A DNA stretch of 64,000 bases from Megalobrama amblycephala (Eukaryota; Chordata; Actinopteri; Cypriniformes; Xenocyprididae). Under the pieces are notes generated by a model that was not told where the DNA came from, searched no databases, and saw nothing but the letters and a program-made list of their open reading frames with translations. Below are positions 37,530 through 49,700 of this stretch, piece by piece (position 1 is the stretch's first letter; every line of letters begins with the position of its first letter). A program made the translations under genes and the position numbers. The stretch lies in assembly GCF_018812025.1 (NCBI RefSeq), contig NC_063054.1:3763433-3827432 (forward strand), in the 5' to 3' direction.

Positions 37530-37728
37530 TCAGACGCTGTCTATCTCAGGAACTGGCACGGGGTCGGCGCTCCCTGGCTGCTGAGAGGCACACAGAGGTT
37601 CGCAGGGCTGGCTGAGCGACTCTGCCGACAGGCTCTTGCTCGACAGAATACTGCTGAGACTCGGCTTCCGGCCGCCCCGTGGCTGAGCCTCGATCTCCAC
37701 ACGCACCTCAATATTGGTCCCTTCCCTG
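37530..37728 (-). CDS. rnf19b: rnf19b-like coding exon 9 (C-terminus, TGA stop)
   Basis: The phase fits exon 8 (AG+C, Ser). It reads [19 protein letters not shown], matching the family tail motif NMEIQVDIEAKPS, then a Ser-rich stretch and EIDSV before TGA. The acceptor is a tandem CAGCAG, which would add or drop one Ser in frame. The tail is shorter than in mammals, and another open frame continues past the stop (see findings), so the true C-terminus is uncertain. Confidence 0.75.
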
Positions 37729-40700
37729 CTGGAAACAACAAAACAGCGCTTTAGGAGTCGATAATGTGAAGCTTATTTTTTTTAAAGGCACAATTTGTAA
37801 TTTTCACCACTAGAGGTCGCTTATTCAAAACAAAGGCGTAGCTTGATTATGCCGTCAATGAACGTGGAATCATGGGAGATGTCGCCTTCACCTCCACAGC
37901 CGATGGAAAGGAATCCGACGGACTCAGCAGAAATCATGTTCACCGATAAGATAATGTATTAAAGTTTAACGTTATGATGGTATGACACAGGGCGGGTCGA
38001 GAGCCGCGGGAGCGGAACGAGGCCGCTGGTTATATATGGTTAAAACAATCATACTAAATACATTTGAGTGTGTTGAAAGTTATGTCATTACGCTACTCTG
38101 TGCATTTAATTGTTGCACTTTGCAGTAATCTAGATCGATATTAGTAAAACTGGAAATCGAGGGTAACGCGGATATGACGTTATTGACAGGTGACAAAATG
38201 AAACGGTTAAAATTGCTGATTTCTCTGGATTTAGACACTGTTGGAAATGTTTAGGATAATGTAAGTACACAAGTCAACAACATATATAACACTGCTCTAG
38301 TGGTTTTTGGATATTTTCATCTAAAAATATTACGTATTGTGCCTTTAATCCTATCTAATAATTTTTACACAAATACATTAAAAGTAAAATCTTGCATACA
38401 ATGTTTTAAATACATGTCTTTTATGATGATCATGTTTTAATATCTAAATTAAAATTCATTTTGAGGAAGTATAAAGTCAAAAATGTCAGAGTAATACAAC
38501 AGTGGTGATATTATAATGAAGAAAAAAATTTTGAGTAAAAAAAAAAGACTAAATAATTGGAAAAAAAAATCGAAAAATAGACAAAAAGTATAAAAAAAAA
38601 TATACAAAAGTTTGGAGTCAGTAATTTTTTTAAAGAAATTAATACTATTATGATGATTACATTAAACTGATCAAAAGTGACAATAAAAACCTTTATAATG
38701 TTAAGATTTTGATTCATGATACAAAACTTTCTATTCATCAAAGAATCCTGAAAAGAAATGTATCATGTTTTCTACAAAAATCTGAAGCAGTACAACTGTT
38801 TTCAACATTGATAATAATCAGAGATGTTTCTTGAGCATCAAATCATCATATTAGAATGATTTCTGAAGGATCATGTGACACTGAAGACTGAAAATTCAGC
38901 TTTGATCACAGAAATAAATTACATTTGACAACATATTCACATAGAAAACAGTTATTTTAAATTGTAATAGTATTTCACAATATTACTGTTTTTATTGTAT
39001 TCAATTTTGTATTTTATTGCATAAGATACTTTTTTTTAAAACATTAAAAAATCTTACTGACCCCAAACTTTAAAACAGTAGTGTATATATTTTAACAGTC
39101 CTGATTGCCTGCAAAATCAAGCCATTTCCTGACCTCAGAGCGAATGTTTGTGTGCTGCTGAAGGCACACTCCTCAGCTCCATCCACACCGTCTGACTGAA
39201 GCACCTGCTCAGTGCTGTCATCACGTCCATCATGAGCGAGTTCAACAGAGCCCTTTGTTCCAGACAGGACCACACTGGTGCTGGGAAGCGGCATCACTTC
39301 CTCCACATTCACACTCACTTCCTGTACGCTTCCGTCGGTCAGAGCTGGGTTGGACTGGCCGGTCCAATGATCACTGACTACATGAGAAAATAGAAGATCT
39401 TCAAGAGAAGTTTAAATGTCATGAGATCAGGCCAAACGGAGAGCTTAACATTGCAAAACTAATCTTTCTGCACTGCAGTTACAATGTTTGCATAATCAAA
39501 TACAAACTCATACATAAAGACAAGCAGTTTATAATAAAGCAGGATCATGTTCGAGCAAACAGTGCCATGGGTTATGTACAGTATAGTGCTGGGCAAGCAA
39601 CTTTTTAACTGTAGATTCCCAAGCTAAAAAAATGTTCATAATCTGAAGCTAAACCTCTTTTAAAAGAGAAGTTAGCTATATAAATGAACAAGTAGGTAAT
39701 TACAATGGATAGGCTCTTTAAGATGGTTAAACTACAGCAAAGATACTCTTAAAAGCTCCTAGTAAAAAGTATCTATCTACAGTGAACCCATCTAACAGGG
39801 AACGTTCTCGGAACTTTGGCTAATGTTCTAAAAGTTATAAACAAACCTTTTTCCATTTACATTAATAGAATGTTCGTTCAAAGTTATCTGGTCGTTAATA
39901 ATGTTCTCAAAACGATAGCATAGAAACATTATTTATACATCGTTCATGGAATATTTTTCATTAGTTTGTCTAACTAACATTTTTTAAATGTTATTACTTG
40001 TTTCAGAATGTTTAGAGAAAAAGTAACGTTCCCATAATGTTTGCAAAATTATAAGATGGAATGTTCTCTTAATGTTCGTATAACCAAGAAAACGTTTTTA
40101 AACCATTAAAAAAACTTGACCTGTTGAACGTTCAGAAAACTTTCAGAAAATAATGTTTTCATAACTGCAAAATGTTTTGCTAGCTAGGAAACTATTAAAG
40201 GGGACCTATTATGCCCCTTTTTACAAGATGTAATATGCGTCTCTGGTGTCTCCAGAATGTGTCTGTGAAGTTTCAGCTCAAATCCCCCACAGATCATTTA
40301 TTATAGCTTGTTAAATTTGCCCCTATTTGGGTGTGAGCAAAAAAACGGCATTTTTGTGTGTGTCCCTTTAAATGCAAATGAGCTGCTGCTCCCGGCCCCC
40401 TTTCCAGAAGAGGGCGGAGCTTCAAAAGCTCATGCTCCGGCATACCGACAACAACAAAACAGGACAATCTCATGCACCAAAAAATATCAGAAAAAGCAAT
40501 CATGTGCAATTTTTAACTAAGATCTCTTGTTTACGATAATTCTGATAGCACGTGAGGGCAGCATCAGTTCTGAATATAAAGTTTGAGCACCAAGCGTTGG
40601 TATTGACCCATCTTTCAGAGTCAACCTTTGTGAAAATCCAGCGTTGTGAAGCAGTTCTGATGATTTCTGATACCCGCTCAGATTTTGCTACCTCCCTTTA

Positions 40701-43700
40701 AATCAGTAGAACAACTCAATAGTGAAAAATGTTTAGATTGTGATACCAGCTCATATGCACGTGTGTAAAATGTACAAGTACAAAAATGAAATTTATCTAC
40801 AGTGTCTTCAGTGATGGCAGGAGTCTATGGAGGCTCTTATGTTCATTGGTAAGTGGCCCAAAAATAGCCCAATGCAATTTTCTCCACTGGGCGGCTGAAT
40901 TCTCCACTGAATTTGTACGTCTGGGGGATGTTTTAGGGGTGTTTGAGCACCAAAATCATATGTATGGGGGTGGAAATCAACCCGTGGAAAACATTTTATT
41001 TAAAGTAGCTCAGGACTCAGGGCTGTGACTATGATAACAGGGCAGATCGTCACCAGCTATGAGCGGGGTTTTCTCTATACATTCAAACACCTTATAAAAG
41101 TGATTTTTGCATAATAGGTCCCCTTTAAAGGTAGTTAAATATAGCCATTATCTGGCTCAAAAACAACAAGAATCTCAGTTCTTAATTTGAACAGCTAAAT
41201 TTACATTAATTTCAACTAATACAGCTACACAAAAATCTATATCTGAGTGAAACATGGTTAACGGAGGCAGCTGCAGCTGAGCTCCTCTCAGGTTACTGAA
41301 CAATTATTTAATTTAGTAGCGGCTCAACTTTTAATTCGTTAACTGGACTTACAATTGGCCAGATCTTCCAGCTGTATGTTCCGTACTTCAGGAGGTTCAG
41401 TTTGTGGCCGGCACCAGCCATTACGGCACAACGACATGGGCACGACCCCGTAGACATACGTCAACATGAGAGGCACCCCCACACCTTGAAACACAGGAGA
41501 TTTACTCAGTTAGAATTAATTATGAAGTTATTCCAAAAGAGTATTATTATTAATTACAGAAAATGTTGTATAAGTGTACAAGTCCCTACTGTGTGCAAAC
41601 GAATACATCAAATCACAGACATATTTACCTCAAAAGTGCACTTATTTTCAGATGAATCTGAAGGAAAAGGGCAGTAATTCACATAATGGCAGCGTAAATA
41701 CACAGAAGCATAATGCTAGCAGCAAAGACAAGGACAACACGCAATAAAGGAGACAAAAGGCCATGATCCTCCCGGTTCTGGATGAGAACAGTGTGGCATT
41801 GTTGACGGGGACATTGTAGGGGACAAGGCCCCTCTGTGGCTCTCCTGAAGAGAGGTCAGAGCTGCAGAACAGACAGGGCTATTCAGAGGGGAGAATGAGA
41901 GGGAACACAAGCTCTGGGCTTGCGAGGAGAGCACAGAGTGGTGAATGTGCTGCGCTCAGGTCTTCACGCTACGCCATGGAGATTGCTCTGACATTTTAGT
42001 TGCAGCCGGCTGCTGTAATCTTCCCCTCCCCGCTCCAACTCTCACAGGAGTGCCAAAGCAGAAGATAGATGAGTCATCAGAGACGACCGGGGCAGTCGCT
42101 GTGTGTGTGTGTGTGTGTGTGTGTGTTTGTGTATGTGTGTGTGTGTGTGTGCGCGCGTATGAATGAAACAGCTGTATGCACATATGTAGGCTAAAATGTG
42201 TGCAATATGGGTGTTAAAGGATTAGTTCACCTACCCCCCACTCAAAAAAAAGGTTATTTACCCTGAAGTCATTCCAAAGCCATATGATATTCTTGTTTTT
42301 GTAAAACACAAATTGAGAAATCTTTAATAATGTGCCAGTTGCTCTTTTCTATGGAAGCTTGTTTCCGCCACTGAATAAAACATAAAAAAGGTATAATTGT
42401 CAGAATTGTGAGATATAAAGTCAGAATTGCGAGATATAAAGTCTGAATTGCGAGATATAAAGTCTGAATTGCGAGATATAAAGTCAGAATTGCGAGATAT
42501 AAAGTCTGAATTGCGAGATATAAAGTCAGAATTGCGAGTTATAAAGTCAGAATTGCGAGATATAAAGTCAGAATTGCGAGATATAAAGTCTGAATTGCGA
42601 GATATAAAGTCTGAATTGCGAGATATAAAGTCAGAATTGCGAGTTATAAAGTCAGAATTGCGAGATATAAAGTCAGAATTGCGAGATATAAAGTCAGAAT
42701 TGCGAGATATAAAGTCAGAATTGCGAGATATAAAGTCTGAATTACGAGATATAAAGTCAGAATTGCGAGTTATAAAGTCAGAATTGCGAGATATAAAGTC
42801 AGAATTGCGAGATATAAAGTCAGAATTGTGAGATATAAAGTCTGAATTGCGAGATATAAAGTCAGAATTGCGAGTTATAAAGTCAGAATTGCGAGATATA
42901 AAGTCAGAATTGCGAGATATAAAGTCAGAATTGCGTGTTATAAAGTCAGAATTGCGTGATATAAAGTCAGAGTTGTGAGATATAAAGTCAGAATTGCGAG
43001 ATATAAAGTCAGAATTGCGAGATATAAAGTCAGAATTGCGAGATATAAAGTCAGTTGCGAGTTATAAAGTCAGAATTGCGTGTTATAAAGTCAGAATTGC
43101 GAGATATAAAGTCAGAATTGCGTGATATAAAGTCAGAGTTGTGAGTTATAAAGTCAGAATTGCGTGATATAAAGTCAGAGTTGTGAGTTATAAAGTCAGA
43201 GTTGCGAGTTATAAAGTCAGAATTGCGAGATATAAAGTCAGAATTGCGTGATATAAAGTCAGAGTTGTGAGTTATAAAGTCAGAATTGCGTGTTATAAAG
43301 TCAGAATTGCGAGATATAAAGTCAGAATTGCGTGATATAAAGTCAGAGTTGTGAGTTATAAAGTCAGAATTGCGTGTTATAAAGTCAGAATTGCGAGATA
43401 CAAAGTCAGAATTGCGTGATATAAAGTCAGAGTTGTGAGTTATAAAGTCAGAATTGCGAGATATAAAGTCAGAATTGCGTGATATAAAGTCAGAGTTGTG
43501 AGTTATAAAGTCAGAATTGCGTGTTATAAAGTCAGAATTGCGAGATATAAAGTCAGAATTGCGTGATATAAAGTCAGAGTTGTGAGTTATAAAGTCAGAA
43601 TTGCGTGTTATAAAGTCAGAATTGCGAGATACAAAGTCAGAATTGCGTGATATAAAGTCAGAGTTGTGAGTTATAAAGTCAGAATTGCGAGATATAAAGT

Positions 43701-46700
43701 CAGAATTGCGTGATATAAAGTCAGAGTTGTGAGTTATAAACTCAGAATTGCGTGTTATAAAGTCAGAATTGCGAGATATAAAGTCAGAATTGTGTGATAT
43801 AAAGTCAGAATTGTGTGATATAAAGTCAGAATTGCGAGATATAAAGTCAGAATTGCGAGATATAAAGTCAGAATTGCGAGATACAAAGTCAGAATTGCGT
43901 GATATAAAGTCAGAATTGTGTGATATAAAGTCAGAATTGCGAGATATAAAGTCAGAATTGCGTGATATAAAGTCAGAGTTGTGAGTTATAAACTCAGAAT
44001 TACGTGTTATAAAGTCAGAATTGCGAGATATAAAGTCAGAATTGCGTGTTATAAAGTCAGAATTGCGAGATATAAAGTCAGAATTGCGAGATATAAAGTC
44101 AGAATTGCGTGATATAAAGTCAGAGTTGTGAGTTATAAAGTCAGAATTGCGTGTTATAAAGTCAGAATTGCGAGATATAAAGTCAGAATTGCGTGTTATA
44201 AAGTCAGAATTGCGAGATATAAAGTCAGAATTGCGTGATATAAAGTCAGAGTTGTGAGTTATAAACTCAGAATTGCGTGTTATAAAGTCAGAATTGCGAG
44301 ATATAAAGTCAGAATTGCGTGATATAAAGTCAGAGTTGTGAGTTATAAAGTCAGAATTGCGTGTTATAAAGTCAGAATTGCGAGATACAAAGTCAGAATT
44401 GCGTGATATAAAGTCAGAATTGTGTGATATAAAGTCAGAATTGCGAGATATAAAGTCAGAATTGCGAGATATAAAGTCAGAATTGCGAGATACAAAGTCA
44501 GAATTGCGTGATATAAAGTCAGAATTGTGTGATATAAAGTCAGAATTGCGAGATATAAAGTCAGAATTGCGTGATATAAAGTCAGAGTTGTGAGTTATAA
44601 ACTCAGAATTGCGTGTTATAAAGTCAGAATTGCGAGATATAAAGTCAGAATTGCGTGTTATAAAGTCAGAATTGCGAGATATAAAGTCAGAATTGCGAGA
44701 TATAAAGTCAGAATTGCGTGATATAAAGTCAGAGTTGTGAGTTATAAAGTCAGAATTGCGAGATATAAAGTCAGAATTGCGTGTTATAAAGTCAGAATTG
44801 CGAGATATAAAGTCAGAATTGCGTGATATAAAGTCAGAGTTGTGAGTTATAAACTCAGAATTGCGTGTTATAAAGTCAGAATTGCGAGATATAAAGTCAG
44901 AGTTGTGAGTTATAAACTCAGAATTGCGTGTTATAAAGTCAGAATTGCGAGATATAAAGTCAGAATTGCGAGATATAAAGTCAGAGTTGTGAGTTATAAA
45001 CTCAGAATTGCGTGTTATAAAGTCAGAATTGCGAGATATAAAGTCAGAATTGCGTGATATAAAGTCAGAATTGTGTGATATAAAGTCAGAATTGCGAGAT
45101 ATAAAGTCAGAATTGCGAGATATAAAGTCAGAATTGCGAGATACAAAGTCAGAATTGCGTGATATAAAGTCAGAATTGTGTGATATAAAGTCAGAATTGC
45201 GAGATATAAAGTCAGAATTGCGTGATATAAAGTCAGAGTTGTGAGTTATAAACTCAGAATTGCGTGTTATAAAGTCAGAATTGCGAGATATAAAGTCAGA
45301 ATTGCGTGTTATAAGTCAGAATTGCGAGATATAAAGTCAGAATTGCGAGATATAAAGTCAGAATTGCGTGATATAAAGTCAGAGTTGTGAGTTATAAAGT
45401 CAGAATTGCGAGATATAAAGTCAGAATTGCGTGTTATAAAGTCAGAATTGCGAGATATAAAGTCAGAATTGCGTGATATAAAGTCAGAGTTGTGAGTTAT
45501 AAACTCAGAATTGCGTGTTATAAAGTCAGAATTGCGAGATATAAAGTCAGAATTGCGTGTTATAAAGTCAGAATTGCGAGATATAAAGTCAGAATTGCGA
45601 GATATAAAGTCAGAATTGCGTGATATAAAGTCAGAGTTGTGAGTTATAAAGTCAGAATTGCGTGTTATAAAGTCAGAATTGCGAGATACAAAGTCAGAAT
45701 TGCGTGATATAAAGTCAGAGTTGTGAGTTATAAAGTCAGAATTGCGAGATATAAAGTCAGAATTGCGTGATATAAAGTCAGAGTTGTGAGTTATAAAGTC
45801 AGAATTGCGTGTTATAAAGTCAGAATTGCGAGATATAAAGTCAGAATTGTGTGATATAAAGTCAGAATTGTGTGATATAAAGTCAGAATTGCGAGATATA
45901 AAGTCAGAATTGCGAGATATAAAGTCAGAATTGCGAGATACAAAGTCAGAATTGCGTGATATAAAGTCAGAATTGTGTGATATAAAGTCAGAATTGCGAG
46001 ATATAAAGTCAGAATTGCGTGATATAAAGTCAGAGTTGTGAGTTATAAAGTCAGAATTGCGTGTTATAAAGTCAGAATTGCGAGATATAAAGTCAGAATT
46101 GCGTGTTATAAAGTCAGAATTGCGAGATATAAAGTCAGAATTGCCTGATATAAAGTCAGAGTTGTGAGTTATAAAGTCAGAATTGCGAGATATAAAGTCA
46201 GAATTGTGTGATATAAAGTCAGAGTTGTGAGTTATAAAGTCAGAATTGCGTGTTATAAAGTCAGAATTGCGAGATATAAAGTCAGAATTGCGTGATATAA
46301 AGTCAGAATTGCGTGTTATAAAGTCAGAATTGCGAGATATAAAGTCAGAATTGCGTGATATAAAGTCAGAGTTGTGAGTTATAAAGTCAGAATTGCAAGT
46401 TTATAATGCGTGATATAAAGTCAGAATTGCGAGTTTATAATGCGCAATTGTGAGTTTATAACTTGCAATTCTGACTTTATATCTCACAATTCTGACTTTA
46501 TTTCTCGCAATTGAAGAAAAAAAAATCTGAATTTTGAGATAAAAATTTGCAATTAACTTTTTCATTTTTTATTTAGAGGCGGAAACAAGCTGCCATACTT
46601 TTCCATACAATTACGATTGAGACTGGAACATTTAAGCTTCATAACAGATGCAAAAGCACCATAAAAATATCAGTAAAACATCATAAAAGTGGTCTTCCAG

Positions 46701-49700
46701 AGTCATGTAATAGCTTTCCTTGATGAACAGATTTATGCATAAGCTGTTATTCATCTAAATCAACTGATTTACTGAAAAGATCTGGTTTAAAAGAACTATT
46801 CACAACATTTCAGTAATTAATGGCCTCAGTTTCAGATGGCTTTTGCATTTCAAAGAATGGTCAGGATGTTCTTCAATTCCCCTTTTGGGCTCCACATAAG
46901 AAAGTCGTACAGGTTTGGAATGACATGAAATGATTTTAGTTGAACTATCCCTTTAACTGTGTTTGTTTTCATTTCTGCCTTTCTCACTCAAGGTCTCAGC
47001 TGAGAGGCAGACTTGTGTGTCTTAAAGGTGCAGTAAGCGATTTCTGAGAAACGCTGTTGAAAGTGGATCGGACCGAGCGCCACAACAACTTGTAGCCAAT
47101 CAGCAATAGGGGGCGTGTCCACTCATGATGGGGGAGGAGAGAGAGAAAGCAAGAGGGAGATTTGAAGAAAGACTGTAGAAAGAGATGTGGCTGAGAGACA
47201 TTACAAAAGAGAAAAGCTCAGAGGAATATCACTGGAAAATGAAGGGTTATGATCAAGCAAGAGCTTTAGGACCCTCGTTATTATTAGAAAAGGCTTGAAA
47301 ACGGATGCGAGGTCCTTTCTGCTCCATACGTGAGTAACAGTGGTTTTGAGTGTGTGCTGCTGCCGACTAACAACCAACTCTTGCTTGTATATACTCTTCT
47401 GTACTGTGTGTTTATTTTTTGTCGCTTGTCATCTTCACTTTATTTTTTGCGAAGCTTTATTTTGCTTCATTTTTGCTATGATAAAGAGATATCCACTCTA
47501 ACACAGCAGTGTTCAACAATGATTCTCAGAAATCACTTACTGCACCTTAAAGTAGCTTCATTTGTCTGAACTCATGGCAGAACAATCAATACAAAGAAAT
47601 AACACTGAAGTCAGCACCTTTACATCGCCGTAACCCAACAATACAACCACTGAAGTGCTCATTGCCTTCTTAATATCCCCATTCCTCATATTCACATTCA
47701 ATAACATAAAAAAAACACAAACAATACTGTTTAACAGTTTGGGTTCAGTAAGATGTTTTCATGTTTTTGAAAGTAGTCTCTTATGCTCATCAAAGCTGCA
47801 TTTATTTGATCAAGAATACAGTAAAAACAGTAATATTGTGAAACATTACTACAATTTAAAATGTTTTCTATTTGAATATATTTTAATTTATTCCTGTGAT
47901 CAAAGCTGAATTTTCAGCATCATTCAAAAGAACAGCATTTATTTAAAATATAAATCTTTTGTATAGTGATGCATGATATATCGGCCACCATGTCGGTATC
48001 AGTTATATATGTTCATTTTTAATGACGATTTTTTGTGCAATATATTAAAGCTGATAATAATGGACTATTTCCTTCAACTGAGACACTTCAGATGCACATG
48101 GTTCGCCATGATGGATTTGAATTGTTTAAGATATGATTGAAATCACTTAAAAAAAGAAAATTATCAGTTATCTGTATCAGCCAAAATTTTCATATTGATG
48201 CATCCCTACTTTTATAACATTATTTCTCTTCTTTACAGTCACTTTTGACCAATTTAATGTATCTTTGCTAAATAAAAGTAATAATTTTATTTAAAAAAAT
48301 TGTTACTGGCCCAAACTTTTAAACGTTAATGTATATAATATAAAACAAAACATATAACATAAAATGACCTCTCAAATATATTTTACACAATGCATAGCTT
48401 GTAAAGTATTCATAAAAATAAGCACTGCACATTATAAATTCCCACAATATTTCACATTCATCGTTTTATATGCAACCAGCAAAGTGTATGGATGAGTTTC
48501 TTACCCACAGTAATGGCCGCTATGACTGGAGACACAAAAACAGACATCATGACCCCACTGGCCACTGTCAGATAATGCTTACTTCCTGAGATATTGTTTT
48601 TCTTACAGCGACCATGGACCTGAAAGGCAAGCAAACAGAAATGGAAATCGTGATCATCCTTTCTTTTTTGTGACATACATCCAAGTGAAACCGAAAAGTA
48701 GTGCGAGGCTTGATTTTGTTTATTGGGAATTGATTTGTTCATTGTGGTTTGCTAATTGCTGCGATCTCATGTTAGTGACAGGTTTCTTGTGATTAAAGAT
48801 TACAAGGGCACATGGATTTAAAAAAAAAATAACGATATGCATGGATAAATAATTTATAATATAAACTGCAAAGTTTTTAAGAGACGTAAAGGTGCCCTAG
48901 AACCAGTTTTTACAAGATGTAATATAAGTCTAAGGTGTCCCCTGAACGTGTCTGTGAAGTTTCAACTCAAAATACCCCATAGATTTTTTTAAATTAATTT
49001 TTTTAACTGCCTATTTTGGGGCATCATTAACTATGCACCGATTCAGGCTGCGGCCCCTTTAAATCGCACGCTCCCTGCCCCCCCCGAGCTCTCGACTATA
49101 ATACAGTGTATTTACAAAGTTCACACAGCTAATATAACCCTCAAATGGATCTTTACAAAGTGTTCGTCATGCATACTGCATGCATGCTTCAGATCATGCG
49201 AGTACAGTATTTATTTGGATGTTTATATTTGATTCTGAATGAGTTTGATAGTGCTCTGTGGCTAAAGCTAACATTACACACTGTTGGAGAGATTTATAAA
49301 GAATGAAGTTGTGTTTATGAATTATACAGACTGCAAGTGTTTAAAAATGAAAATAACGACGGCTCTTGTCTCCGTGAATACAGTAATAACCGATGGTAAC
49401 TTTAACCACATTTAACAGTACATTAGCAACATGCTAACAAAACATTTAGAAAGACAATTCACAAATATCACTAAAAATATCATGGATCATGTCAGTTATT
49501 ATTGCTCCATCTGCCATTTTTCGCTATTGTTCTTGCTTGCTTACCTAGTCTGATGATTCAGCTGTGCACAGATCCAGACGTTAATACTGGCTGCCCTTGT
49601 CTGATGCCTTGAACATGGGCTGGCATATGCAAATATTGGGGGCGTACATATTAATGATCCGACTGTTACGTAACAGTCGGTGTTATGTTGAGATTCGCCT

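Noticed and set aside
37331..37615. Plus-strand 94-codon frame
   Set aside because: Antisense to rnf19b-like exon 9 and its GC-rich continuation. The minus strand has the family motif [10 protein letters not shown], the plus frame has none.
41716..41934. Extra rnf19b-like exon in a GC-richer patch
   Set aside because: It would fall between exons 6 and 7, which already join in phase inside the second membrane segment. Sequence has no family similarity.
42427..46041. Long plus-strand frames of SELRDIK repeats as genes
   Set aside because: They arise because the 21-bp unit is a multiple of three and has no stop in one frame. No initiation context or splice structure, and wholly inside a transposon-like element.
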